The translations under genes were made by a program, and so were the position numbers. 64,000 bases of DNA from RGIG3159 sp034927685 (GTDB lineage: Bacteria > Bacillota > Clostridia > Oscillospirales > Oscillospiraceae), in assembly GCA_034927685.1 (NCBI GenBank), contig JAYFPO010000020.1, forward strand, positions 1 to 64,000, written 5' to 3'. Of this stretch, positions 22,879-32,837 are shown one piece after another (the stretch's first letter is position 1; every line of letters begins with the position of its first letter). Under the pieces are notes generated by a model. The model ran no database searches. It had not been told where the DNA came from and was given only the letters and a program-made list of their open reading frames with translations.

Positions 22879-24159
22879 ATGTCAATGACCGTCAATGATG
22901 CCATCGCCTATATTCATTCGGTCTGCTGGAAGGGCAGCATCCCCGGTCTGGAACGAACCCAGACGCTTCTCCGCCTGATGGGCAATCCGGAGAAAAAGCT
23001 GAAGTTCGTCCACATCGCCGGCACCAATGGCAAGGGCTCGACGGCCGCCATGACTGCCTCCATTCTGCGGAAGGCGGGCTATCGGACCGGTCTGTTTACC
23101 TCTCCCTTCCTCTATTGCTTTCAGGAGCGGATGCAGGTGGACGGGGAAAATATCTCCGACGAGGACCTCGTCGCCATCACCGAATTTGTAAAACCGCTGG
23201 CTGACGCTATGGAGGAGTTGCCCACGGAATTTGAGCTGGTCTCCTGCATCGCGTTTGAATATTTTTTGCGCAAAAAATGCGACATTGTGGTGCTGGAGGT
23301 CGGCATGGGCGGAGCGCTGGACTCCACCAACGTTATTGAGACGCCCGAGGTGGCCGTCATCACCAACATTGGCCTGGATCACACGGAATATCTGGGCGAC
23401 ACGGTGGAAAAAATTGCCGAGACTAAAGCAGGTATCTTCAAGGAGGGCGGCCGCGCGGTCGTCTACCGGGGCGTCCCCTCCGTGGAGGCCGTGTTCGAAC
23501 GAGTCTGCGCGGCGCGGCACGTCAGCCTGAAAAAGGCCGATTTTGCGCATCTGCACTCCGTCCGCCATTCGCTGGAGGGCCAGGTCTTCGACTGCGGAGA
23601 CCGGAAAGGACTGTCGCTGTCACTTCTGGGCGACCACCAGCTCCACAACGCCGCCGTAGTGCTTTCCGTGGCCGACACGCTGATCGAGGCCGGCTACTCC
23701 ATTTCGGAGGCGAATATCCGGGACGGCTTCCGCGACGTCCGCTGGCCCGGCCGCTTCGACATCATGCGCCGGGACCCGCTGTTTATCATCGACGGCGGCC
23801 ATAACCCCCAATGCATCGAGGCGCTGGCCAAAAACGTGCGGGATTACCTGCCCGGCCGGAAGCTGACGATCCTGACCGGCGTGCTGGCCGACAAGGACTA
23901 CGCCGATATGTACCGGCCGTTTTTGCCCTGTGCAAAGGAATTTTTCTGCGTCACGCCGCCCAATCCCAGACGGCTGGAGGCGGAGCATCTGGCAGCCTTC
24001 CTGCGGAATGTCGGCGCCTCCGCCACGGCCTGCGCCGACATTCCCTCCGCTGTCCGGGCCGCCATTCGCGCGGCGGGGGCGGACGGTGTGGTGCTCTGCT
24101 TCGGCTCTCTCTATATCATCGGCGATATCAAAACCGCGCTGGATTCCCTGCCTCTATAA
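22879..24159 (+). CDS. folC: folylpolyglutamate synthase / dihydrofolate synthase
   Basis: A 426-residue Mur-ligase-fold enzyme. GTNGKGSTAAM is the ATP loop (near residue 48), LEVGMGGALDSTNVI and NIGLDHTEYLG are family signatures, and the C-terminal domain carries the HNPQCIEAL segment. It adds glutamates to folates with ATP, retaining them in the cytosol for one-carbon enzymes such as Fhs and FolD. It is the second gene of the THF-riboswitch operon. Whether it also makes dihydrofolate from dihydropteroate cannot be read from sequence. Confidence 0.95.
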   Translation: MSMTVNDAIAYIHSVCWKGSIPGLERTQTLLRLMGNPEKKLKFVHIAGTNGKGSTAAMTASILRKAGYRTGLFTSPFLYCFQERMQVDGENISDEDLVAITEFVKPLADAMEELPTEFELVSCIAFEYFLRKKCDIVVLEVGMGGALDSTNVIETPEVAVITNIGLDHTEYLGDTVEKIAETKAGIFKEGGRAVVYRGVPSVEAVFERVCAARHVSLKKADFAHLHSVRHSLEGQVFDCGDRKGLSLSLLGDHQLHNAAVVLSVADTLIEAGYSISEANIRDGFRDVRWPGRFDIMRRDPLFIIDGGHNPQCIEALAKNVRDYLPGRKLTILTGVLADKDYADMYRPFLPCAKEFFCVTPPNPRRLEAEHLAAFLRNVGASATACADIPSAVRAAIRAAGADGVVLCFGSLYIIGDIKTALDSLPL

Positions 24160-24204
24160 AAGAAGAGGACGCTGCAAAAGAAAACTTTGCAGCGTCCTCT
24201 TCTT
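24160..24204. terminator. strong bidirectional terminator
   Basis: Perfect 19-bp arms AAGAAGAGGACGCTGCAAA / TTTGCAGCGTCCTCTTCTT with a seven-base loop, between the convergent folC and lipoprotein genes. It contains the GCTGCAAA/TTTGCAGC core shared with other terminators in the window. Confidence 0.92.
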
Positions 24205-24210
24205 ATTTTG

Positions 24211-25200
24211 TTATCCGGCGTACGGCATTACCATGCCGAAAATCTCATTTTCGCCCACGCCGTCGATTGCCCAGCCATACCCCTCGCTGCCAACCGCGAT
24301 CCGGAATCGCCCGAACTGACCGTCAGAGGTTACAAACCAGGCGCAGTCGACGCAGTCTGTACCCGTCATGCAGAGTCGGGTCCCCGCCGGCAGCACGGCG
24401 TCCGCCTCCGTCACATCCGTACCGTTGCGCCCGCCGACCAGATCGGCCTTGACCTCCAGCAGTGTGGTCATCTCCGTCTCGCTGCCGACGAAGTCCCAGA
24501 TGGTGTCCGGCACCGGATTGATGACCCCATCCACAAACTGATAGGGTCGGAAGCCGCCGTAGGTGCCGAGGACATTGACGTTGGAGCCGAACAGCATCTG
24601 TGTGCCGTCGCCGAGTCCCTCAAAGCCGCCGTCCACATACATCTGCGGCCCCTCCATGTCCCCGTAACGGATTTCTCCGTCAAAATAGACCCGCTCCGGC
24701 TCCCCTGCCGTGAGCTTCCAGCAGAAGGTCACATAATCATTGGACGCCGCGTCGCCGGAGACAAGCAGCTCCGTCACGCCGTCCATATCCGGGTCCGCCA
24801 GATAGACGTACCGGTTCCAGATCCCGAGATCGTCATACTCGTCGATCTCGCTTCCATTTGTGAGCACGAGCTTGTAGGCGGTATCCGCCACAACGCCGGG
24901 ATAGTCATATTCCACCATGTCGATGGTCTCCATCTCGCCGTCGCCGTCCCAGTCCGTCTGGTAGGGAAGCTCGTCGGAGATGTTGATTACATCCCCGGCG
25001 CAGGCAGGGCCGTTGCCGGTCGTTTCCGCCAATGTGGTCTCCGCCGCCGTCGTCTCCGAAACTTTTTGTGTGGTCTCCGCCGTGGTGGTCACCCCCGCCG
25101 CAGTCGTCTGCGAGTCGACCGGCTCCGCCGCCTTTTGGCCGCAGGCGGTCAGCCCCAAAGCCACCAGCAGCGCAAGCAGTGCGCCAAAATAACGTTTCAT
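24211..25200 (-). CDS. secreted lipoprotein with FG-GAP/VCBS-like repeats
   Basis: A 329-residue protein with a lipoprotein signal (LGLTAC, Cys near residue 20) and a Thr-rich linker to about residue 70. The exported domain contains acidic calcium-loop-like segments DWDGDGEME and ADPDMDGVTELL, typical of FG-GAP/VCBS beta-propeller repeats. The C-terminal third has an SH3-like feel (MTGTDCVDCAWFVTSDGQFGRF in two parts), but I cannot assign it. It would be anchored to the outer face of the membrane. It is a single gene, divergent from the DD-carboxypeptidase. Function is unknown; binding of an envelope or extracellular ligand is inferred. Confidence 0.72.
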   Translation of the reverse strand: MKRYFGALLALLVALGLTACGQKAAEPVDSQTTAAGVTTTAETTQKVSETTAAETTLAETTGNGPACAGDVINISDELPYQTDWDGDGEMETIDMVEYDYPGVVADTAYKLVLTNGSEIDEYDDLGIWNRYVYLADPDMDGVTELLVSGDAASNDYVTFCWKLTAGEPERVYFDGEIRYGDMEGPQMYVDGGFEGLGDGTQMLFGSNVNVLGTYGGFRPYQFVDGVINPVPDTIWDFVGSETEMTTLLEVKADLVGGRNGTDVTEADAVLPAGTRLCMTGTDCVDCAWFVTSDGQFGRFRIAVGSEGYGWAIDGVGENEIFGMVMPYAG

Positions 25201-25321
25201 TTGGATTCCCCTCTTCTCATTTTATTCTGTGCTTAAACGGGATTTTCTTTTCCAGTTTTAACATTCTACCGCTTTTTTCCAGCAAATTCAATCGCATCTG
25301 GAAAAAGTGCATCCGAAGTGC

Positions 25322-25327
25322 TATAAT
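25322..25327 (+). promoter_or_regulatory. extended -10 promoter element
   Basis: TGCTATAAT (TGn plus TATAAT) about 70 bases before the DD-carboxypeptidase ATG, without a clear -35. Extended -10 promoters do not require one. Confidence 0.4.
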
Positions 25328-25395
25328 AGCTGCGTTATGGCCTTTGGCCCGCATCTGTGGGCCCCGGGGTCCACCTTGTTTACAGGAGATGCTCC

Positions 25396-26424
25396 ATGAT
25401 GAAAAATCGCTTTTTCTGCCTGCTTGTGGCAGCGGCGCTGCTGCTCTCCGGCTGCACCATTCGCCCCTCGCAGGCTGTACCGGCGGATACGGCATCCGCG
25501 ACGGAATCCGCGTCCGTGTCGCAAACGGAATCCGTCACCGGGGCGGAGATCACAACAGAATCCCGAGCCGAACCGGAAACAACGACGTTTCCAGAGACGG
25601 AAACCGCATCGGAAACGGGGCTTCCGGCCTTTCCGGAGACGCTGTCACTGGGTTCCGGGCAGGCTTTTGCCTACGACGTAACCGCCGGCGCCTATCTGGC
25701 GATGAAGGGGGAAGGCGAGCGTCTCTACCCTGCCAGCACCACCAAACTGCTGACCATCCTGACTGCGCTCCGCTACCTCTCCCCGGACGAGCTGGTCACG
25801 CCGGGCGATGAGCTGACGATGGTGCTGAGCGATTCCACCTTTGCCTATGTAAACAGCACCCACACGCTGACGGTGGAAATGCTGATTGAAGGCATGCTGC
25901 TTCCCTCCGGCAACGATGCGGCCTGTGCGCTGGCCGCCGCCGCCGGCCGCACCATTTCGGGCGACAGCACACTCTCCGGCGTCGACAGCGTCGCGGTATT
26001 TGTGCAGGAGATGAACCGCTATGCTCAGGAAATCGGCATGACGGGCAGCCATTTCGTCACGCCGGACGGGTATTTCGACGAGGACCACTACACCACTGTG
26101 GAGGATATGGCCAAGGTTTCCCTGCTGGCCGCTCAAAATGACCTGATCCGCCGGTATTGCGGGCTTGCCCAGGCCGACGTGGTCTATGCGAGCGGCCATA
26201 CCAACCACTGGGTCAACACCAACCTGATGTTGGACCCTTCCAGCGTCTGGTATAATCCCTATGTAACCGGTCTGAAAACCGGCTCCGTGTCCGGGCATTG
26301 CAGTCTGATCTGCATTCTGGACAAGGATGGGAGAGAGTACATCGCCGGTGTGTTTTCCGCGCCGGATACGACGACGCGCTATACGGATATGACCGCCATT
26401 GCCAACTGGCTGCTGGCGGATTGA
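25396..26424 (+). CDS. D-alanyl-D-alanine carboxypeptidase, lipoprotein form
   Basis: A 342-residue penicillin-binding protein of the DacF/PBP5 type. It has a lipobox LLLSGC (Cys20), a Ser/Thr/Glu-rich linker to about residue 78, then the peptidase domain with the three active-site motifs: Ser114-T-T-Lys117, Ser171-Gly-Asn173 and Lys293-Thr-Gly295. Such enzymes trim the terminal D-Ala of peptidoglycan stem peptides outside the membrane. The start 25396 follows CAGGAGAT. The usual C-terminal beta domain and membrane helix of PBP5 are absent; the lipid anchor replaces them. A YcxB-like gene follows by 15 bases. Confidence 0.9.
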   Translation: MMKNRFFCLLVAAALLLSGCTIRPSQAVPADTASATESASVSQTESVTGAEITTESRAEPETTTFPETETASETGLPAFPETLSLGSGQAFAYDVTAGAYLAMKGEGERLYPASTTKLLTILTALRYLSPDELVTPGDELTMVLSDSTFAYVNSTHTLTVEMLIEGMLLPSGNDAACALAAAAGRTISGDSTLSGVDSVAVFVQEMNRYAQEIGMTGSHFVTPDGYFDEDHYTTVEDMAKVSLLAAQNDLIRRYCGLAQADVVYASGHTNHWVNTNLMLDPSSVWYNPYVTGLKTGSVSGHCSLICILDKDGREYIAGVFSAPDTTTRYTDMTAIANWLLAD

Positions 26425-26439
26425 ACCAGGAGGGGCTCC

Positions 26440-26952
26440 ATGCTGGAAAACCGATTCGCGATCACCGCGGAGGGTCTGACGGAGATCAGCCGCCGTCTGA
26501 TCCGCTATACCCACCGTTTTGTCTCCGCCACTGTTGCCGTGCCGCTCTTCATCGCGCTGCTGGCCGTGCTGATCGCCGCTGTGGTTCCCGCCGTGTCCCC
26601 GCTGCTGACCGGAATTCTGGCCGTGGTTCTCATCCTGTATTTTCTGCGAACCATCTCCAAAGTCCCGGCCCGGATGGCGGCGCAGATCTATCAGCGCATG
26701 CGGCAAAACCGGCAGGAGCCGGAGGAGCACACCCGGCTGACGGAAACCGGCATCGCGATTCTGGATGGCGAGGACTCCCGGGAATACGCCTATCCCTCTA
26801 TCCGGCTGGTTTTTTCGACGGAGCATTATCTTGTGGCGATGAATCAAGAAAACCGTGCGGTGTATTGGAAAAAGGACGCCTTTCTGGACAGCAGCGAGCA
26901 GGCGCTTTTGCAAACGCTGCGGGATCGCTGCCCGTCGGCCCGCTTCCGCTGA
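26440..26952 (+). CDS. YcxB-like membrane protein
   Basis: A 170-residue protein with two adjacent membrane helices (about 28-50 and 54-72) and a C-terminal cytosolic domain resembling the YcxB-like family (IRLVFSTEHYLVAMNQENRAVYWKKDAF in two parts). The family is found in many Firmicutes and its role is unknown. It is 15 bases after the DD-carboxypeptidase gene and probably in the same operon; a strong terminator follows. Confidence 0.7.
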   Translation: MLENRFAITAEGLTEISRRLIRYTHRFVSATVAVPLFIALLAVLIAAVVPAVSPLLTGILAVVLILYFLRTISKVPARMAAQIYQRMRQNRQEPEEHTRLTETGIAILDGEDSREYAYPSIRLVFSTEHYLVAMNQENRAVYWKKDAFLDSSEQALLQTLRDRCPSARFR

Positions 26953-27016
26953 TCGGATTCTATGATCGGAATCATGATTGCATCAGCGCTTAGGAAGAGA
27001 CCTCGGGAGAAACCGC

Positions 27017-27056
27017 AAGGCTTGATACGGGATTTACATCCTGCATCAAGCCTTTT
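27017..27056 (+). terminator. terminator after the carboxypeptidase operon
   Basis: Ten-base arms AAGGCTTGAT / ATCAAGCCTT with partial inner pairing, ending in CCTTTTCT. Confidence 0.8.
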
Positions 27057-27146
27057 CTAACACAAACTTGTATCATCTTTGCATCCGGCAGGCAGGCGTG
27101 AGGCCTCAGGAATGGCCGTTTTCGCCGGTGGCCCCTACAAGTCTGG

Positions 27147-27175
27147 TTGTATTCTGCGCGCTTTTATGATAGGAT
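27147..27175 (+). promoter_or_regulatory. possible glmS promoter
   Basis: -35 TTGTAT (27147-27152) and -10 TAGGAT (27170-27175), spacer 17, about 50 bases before the glmS ATG. Both boxes deviate from consensus. Confidence 0.35.
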
Positions 27176-27225
27176 AAGAGTAGGTGTTTATCAATAACTG
27201 CAACAAAAAAGGAGGGTTCCAATCC

Positions 27226-29067
<1,842 letters not shown>

Positions 29068-29087
29068 TCTCGGAAGGGGCGCAACAA

Positions 29088-29183
29088 GGACCTGCTGCAA
29101 AGCGGAACGGTCCGGACCTTTTCCTGCCGTATGGCAGGGTCGGGGCTGGATGGCGCCGGAATTTCGCAGCAGGTCCGTTTTTT
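29088..29183 (+). terminator. terminator after glmS with long loop
   Basis: Outer arms GGACCTGCTGC (29088-29098) and GCAGCAGGTCC (29166-29176) with GTTTTTTT following. The roughly 67-base interior can fold further. Shares the CTGC core of other terminators here. Confidence 0.75.
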
Positions 29184-29223
29184 TGCTTGATGCCCGCCAA
29201 CCTGACGCAGAGAGGAAACCGCA

Positions 29224-30102
29224 ATGACACAGGATACCGCATCCCGCATCGGCACCCGCGCCATGGAGGGCCTTTTATTTGAAGTTGCCGCCACACCGAA
29301 GCCGGGCCTGGTCGACCGCGCCAACAGCGGCGCGCATCACGACATGGATTTTTTTACCTTTCTGTCCTCCGCCGCCGCGCTGAGCCCCTGCTTTACGCGG
29401 TTTGCCCAGCTGGGCACGGCGTACTCGGCCAAGCCGCTGCCGGAACTGCTTCCGCCCCTGCGCGCTTACGGACGCACGGCAGAGACGAAGATGTTCGCCA
29501 TGACGGGCGGCGTCAACACCCATAAGGGGCTGATCTTCTCCCTGGGGCTGCTCTGCGGCTGCGCGGGCTGGCTGTCCGGGAAAGCGCCGCTTACCGCGGA
29601 CAACGTCTGCGAGACGGCCGGGCGGTTGTGCCGCGGGCTTTGCCAAACCGACTACGGTGCGCTCCGTGAAAAGGCCTGCCTCACAAAAGGAGAACGGCTT
29701 TACCTCCAATATGGCATCAAGGGGGTACGCGGCGAAGCGGAGAGCGGGTTTCTTACGGTCCGCACCGTTTCCGCGCCGCAATATCGGGCGCTGCTTGCGG
29801 GCGGCAGCGCGCAAAACGAGGCTCTGGTGCAGACTCTGCTTTTCCTGCTTGCAAAGACCGTCGACACCAACGTCATCGCGCGGCATGGCCTCGCCGCCTC
29901 GCGGTATGTGCAGGCGAGCGCGGAAAAGGCCCTCGCCCTCGGCGGCATGTTCACCGGCGAGGGGAGGGCCTGTATCCGGCGGATGGACGACGACTTGATC
30001 GGGCGCGATCTCAGCCCCGGCGGATGCGCGGATTTGCTGGCGGCAACCCATTTTCTTGTGTCGCTGGAACTGCGCGAATCCAGAGGGGCGGAACCTGTGT
30101 GA
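29224..30102 (+). CDS. citG: triphosphoribosyl-dephospho-CoA synthase
   Basis: A 292-residue protein with the CitG signatures ATPKPGLVDR-N-GAHHDMD near residue 22 and GGVNTHKGLIF near residue 97. CitG makes the prosthetic-group precursor of citrate lyase (or malonate decarboxylase) from dephospho-CoA and ATP. No lyase subunit gene (citD/E/F, mdc) or citX is nearby; its neighbours are glmS and a convergent trpB2. It is thus an orphan in this window, serving a lyase elsewhere or left from a lost cluster. The reading frame is intact and the GAGAGG ribosome site is good. Confidence 0.9.
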   Translation: MTQDTASRIGTRAMEGLLFEVAATPKPGLVDRANSGAHHDMDFFTFLSSAAALSPCFTRFAQLGTAYSAKPLPELLPPLRAYGRTAETKMFAMTGGVNTHKGLIFSLGLLCGCAGWLSGKAPLTADNVCETAGRLCRGLCQTDYGALREKACLTKGERLYLQYGIKGVRGEAESGFLTVRTVSAPQYRALLAGGSAQNEALVQTLLFLLAKTVDTNVIARHGLAASRYVQASAEKALALGGMFTGEGRACIRRMDDDLIGRDLSPGGCADLLAATHFLVSLELRESRGAEPV

Positions 30103-30148
30103 CCCATCCCCCGGGAGCGCAGCCTTCCGTCCGGAACCCAGCCGACGA

Positions 30149-31516
30149 TCAGTCGAACTTCGGCAGATGCTTCAGTGCTTTTTCAATGTCCGCGTCCGTA
30201 GGGACAGTATCGGTCATCGTTCCGTCATTGTACTGCGCGTAGGCCGTCATATCAAAATAGCCGGTACCGGTCAGCCCGAAGAGAATGGTCTTTTCCTCGC
30301 CGGTCTCGCGGCAGCGAAGCGCCTCGTCGATGGCCACGCGGATGGCATGGCTGCTCTCCGGCGCGGGCAGAATGCCCTCAGACCGGGCGAATTGCTCGGC
30401 CGCGGCAAATACGCTCGTCTGTTCGACGGACCTGGCCTCCAGATACCCGTCATGGTAAAGCTGGGACAGAATGCTGCTCATGCCATGATAACGCAGGCCG
30501 CCTGCGTGGATCGGAGAGGGCATGAAGCCGCAGCCCAGCGTGTACATTTTTGCCAGCGGGCAGACCATGCCGGTATCGCAGAAGTCATAGGCAAAGCGGC
30601 CCCGCGTGAAGCTCGGGCAGGAGGTCGGCTCGACGGCGATGAACTGATAATCCGCCTCGCCACGCAGCTTTTCGCCCATGAACGGCGCAATCAGGCCGCC
30701 CAGATTGGAGCCGCCGCCGGCACAGCCGATGATGGTGTCGGGCTTGATGCCGTATTTGTCCATCGCGATCTTGGTCTCCAGCCCAATGATGCTCTGGTGC
30801 AGCAGCACCTGGTTGAGCACACTGCCCAGCACATAGCGGTAGCCCTCATGGGTGACGGCGACCTCGACGGCTTCGGAAATGGCGCAGCCAAGAGAACCGC
30901 CGGTACCGGGGAACTCCTCCAGAATCCTGCGGCCCACGGCTGTGGTGTCCGAGGGTGACGGAGTGACCGACGCGCCGTAGGTCCGCATGACCTCGCGGCG
31001 GAACGGCTTTTGCTCGTAACTGGTTTTTACCATAAAGACCTTGCAGTCCAGATCCAGGTAAGCACAGGCCATCGACAGTGCCGTGCCCCACTGGCCCGCT
31101 CCGGTCTCGGTGGTAACGCCCTTGAGGCCCTGCTCCTTGGCATAGTAGGCCTGCGCAATGGCGGAATTCAACTTGTGGGAGCCGGAAGTGTTATTACCCT
31201 CAAACTTATAGTAAATCTTTGCGGGCGTCTTTAGTTTCTCCTCCAGGCAGTAGGCGCGGACCAGCGGGGACGGACGATACATCTTGTAGAAGTCGCGGAT
31301 GCCCGCCGGAATCTCACAATATGCGGTGTCGTTGTCCAGCTCCTGCCGGACCAGCTCGTCGCAGAACACGCCGCGCAGCTCATCAAAGGTCATTGGCTGA
31401 TGGGTGCCGGGGTTCAGCAGCGGGGCGGGCTTCTGCTTCATGTCCGCCCGGACATTGTACCATGCCCTGGGCATCTCGTCTTCGTGCAGATAGATTTTGT
31501 AGGGAATGTTCGCCAT
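30149..31516 (-). CDS. trpB: tryptophan synthase beta-like PLP enzyme (TrpB2 type)
   Basis: A 455-residue enzyme of the TrpB2 branch, longer than classical TrpB. GNNTSGSHKLNSA holds the PLP lysine (Lys115), and GCAGGGSNLGG is the PLP-phosphate loop. It converts indole (or indole glycerol-phosphate products) and serine to tryptophan. No trpA or other trp genes adjoin, so a stand-alone role such as indole salvage is likely. A tryptophan-type T-box leader with a near-perfect promoter precedes it, giving induction by uncharged tRNA-Trp. Confidence 0.92.
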   Translation of the reverse strand: MANIPYKIYLHEDEMPRAWYNVRADMKQKPAPLLNPGTHQPMTFDELRGVFCDELVRQELDNDTAYCEIPAGIRDFYKMYRPSPLVRAYCLEEKLKTPAKIYYKFEGNNTSGSHKLNSAIAQAYYAKEQGLKGVTTETGAGQWGTALSMACAYLDLDCKVFMVKTSYEQKPFRREVMRTYGASVTPSPSDTTAVGRRILEEFPGTGGSLGCAISEAVEVAVTHEGYRYVLGSVLNQVLLHQSIIGLETKIAMDKYGIKPDTIIGCAGGGSNLGGLIAPFMGEKLRGEADYQFIAVEPTSCPSFTRGRFAYDFCDTGMVCPLAKMYTLGCGFMPSPIHAGGLRYHGMSSILSQLYHDGYLEARSVEQTSVFAAAEQFARSEGILPAPESSHAIRVAIDEALRCRETGEEKTILFGLTGTGYFDMTAYAQYNDGTMTDTVPTDADIEKALKHLPKFD

Positions 31517-31822
31517 GGGAATTGCTCCTTTCTCAATCGGCGGGACATAAAAAATTCCTGTCCCGCAGTTCTATCCTAACTGCTGGGACAGGAATCAAAA
31601 ATCATCCTGCGGTGCCACCCGGCTTGATGCTAACGCATCCTCTCACTGTATGCAAACACATACCGGCCTTTGATAACGGAGCGCCAGCTCCGGCTCGCCT
31701 ACTTGGTTCGGTCTGCCCTCAGAAGCCCATTCAGAACGGTTCTCCGCGCCGCGATTCCACCACCCGCGACTCTCTTTGTCGGAAAGCTCCCGAACCTACT
31801 CACACTTCTTCAATGGTTTGAT
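31517..31822 (-). promoter_or_regulatory. T-box riboswitch (tRNA-Trp) of trpB2
   Basis: The minus-strand leader carries the hallmark GGGTGGCACCGC (T-box proper, plus complement near 31603-31620), followed by a terminator with arms ATTCCTGTCCC / GGGACAGGAAT and TTTTTT (31550-31595). Upstream stem I segments include AAGAGAG and GGTGGAA. GAATGGGC presents TGG (31727-31729), the Trp codon, as likely specifier, in agreement with the gene controlled. The specifier is inference; the T-box class is clear. Confidence 0.9.
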
Positions 31823-31829
31823 TGGCTGC

Positions 31830-31858
31830 ATTATAGCTCAGGCGCGCGGATTTGTCAA
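31830..31858 (-). promoter_or_regulatory. consensus sigma-A promoter of the T-box/trpB2 unit
   Basis: Minus-strand TTGACA (31853-31858), 17 bases, TATAAT (31830-31835): both boxes are perfect consensus, so control must lie in the T-box terminator. Confidence 0.93.
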
Positions 31859-31922
31859 GTAAAAATTTTCGACTTTTTCCGCAGAAACACACAGTCGCCA
31901 GCCGGGGCCGAACGCCGCCGGA

Positions 31923-32837
31923 TTACAGATTTGCGTGATAGGTCAGACCCCGCGGATAGAAAAACCGGATACCGCCCGGAACAACACGAAACGTCACGTC
32001 CGTGCCGTAGCGCGCCTCTCCGTCGAGATTGATGACGGCTTCCTTCCGGCAATGCACCGTGATCTCGGTGCTCCGGCAGTGGCGGAACAGCGCCGGATAC
32101 TCCTTGTGTCGCCCGGCCTTAAAGGGGCCGATGATTTGCGCCACCTGCAGGCGCGACACGGGCGCCACCAGGAGCAGGTCCAGCAGGCCGTCGTCCGGCT
32201 CCGCCTCGGGAACCGGGTTGAAGCCGCCGCCGTAAAAACGGCCGGAGCAAATGCAGATCATGGACTTTTCCCCTTCGATCCGCTCGCCGTTCAACTCGAT
32301 GACGTAGGGCTCATGGATACCCCGGAGCAGATTGCTGACGGTGGAAATAAGATACGCGCCGTGGCCGCCCACACCGGGCAAATGCTTGTATTTCGCCACC
32401 TCCGTGCCAACCCGGGCGTCGAAGCCCATGGAGCAGATGTTGAGCGCGTAGCTGTCGCCGCACTCGATCAGGTCGAAGGCGGCTTCCTCCCCCTCCAGCA
32501 GTGCGTCGAGATCGTAGAAGCGGGACGGGTCGGAAAACATTTTGGTGAAGTCGTTGCCGGAGCCGCCGGGATAGTGCGTCACCGCCAGATTCGAATAGCC
32601 GAAGGCCCCGTTGACCGCCTCGTTGAGCGTGCCGTCGCCGCCGCAGGCGTAGATTCTGGTCTCCTCGCCGGACTGACCGGCTTCCCTGGCATAGGCAGTG
32701 ATATCGCCCGGTTTTTTGGAAACGCGGATGCGATAGCTCAGCCCCCGCGCTTTACAGACCCCATGAATTTTTTCGGAAAAGTCGAAGGTGTGGTCGTACT
32801 TGCCCGCCGCCGGGTTAATCAGGAACAGATGCGTCAT
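31923..32837 (-). CDS. diacylglycerol kinase-family lipid kinase
   Basis: A 304-residue protein of the DagK/YegS family. The nucleotide site is ACGGDGTLNEAVNG (around residue 65) and YPGGSGNDF follows near residue 91. Such kinases phosphorylate diacylglycerol or related lipids at the membrane and return it to phospholipid synthesis, which is useful beside LTA synthesis that releases diacylglycerol. It overlaps the upstream RNA methyltransferase gene by 4 bases (ATGA), so the two are co-translated although unrelated in function. The lipid substrate cannot be decided from sequence. Confidence 0.9.
   Translation of the reverse strand: MTHLFLINPAAGKYDHTFDFSEKIHGVCKARGLSYRIRVSKKPGDITAYAREAGQSGEETRIYACGGDGTLNEAVNGAFGYSNLAVTHYPGGSGNDFTKMFSDPSRFYDLDALLEGEEAAFDLIECGDSYALNICSMGFDARVGTEVAKYKHLPGVGGHGAYLISTVSNLLRGIHEPYVIELNGERIEGEKSMICICSGRFYGGGFNPVPEAEPDDGLLDLLLVAPVSRLQVAQIIGPFKAGRHKEYPALFRHCRSTEITVHCRKEAVINLDGEARYGTDVTFRVVPGGIRFFYPRGLTYHANL

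Noticed and set aside
27057..27225. glmS ribozyme upstream of glmS
   Set aside because: The conserved catalytic core and pseudoknot sequences of the ribozyme were not found in the leader.
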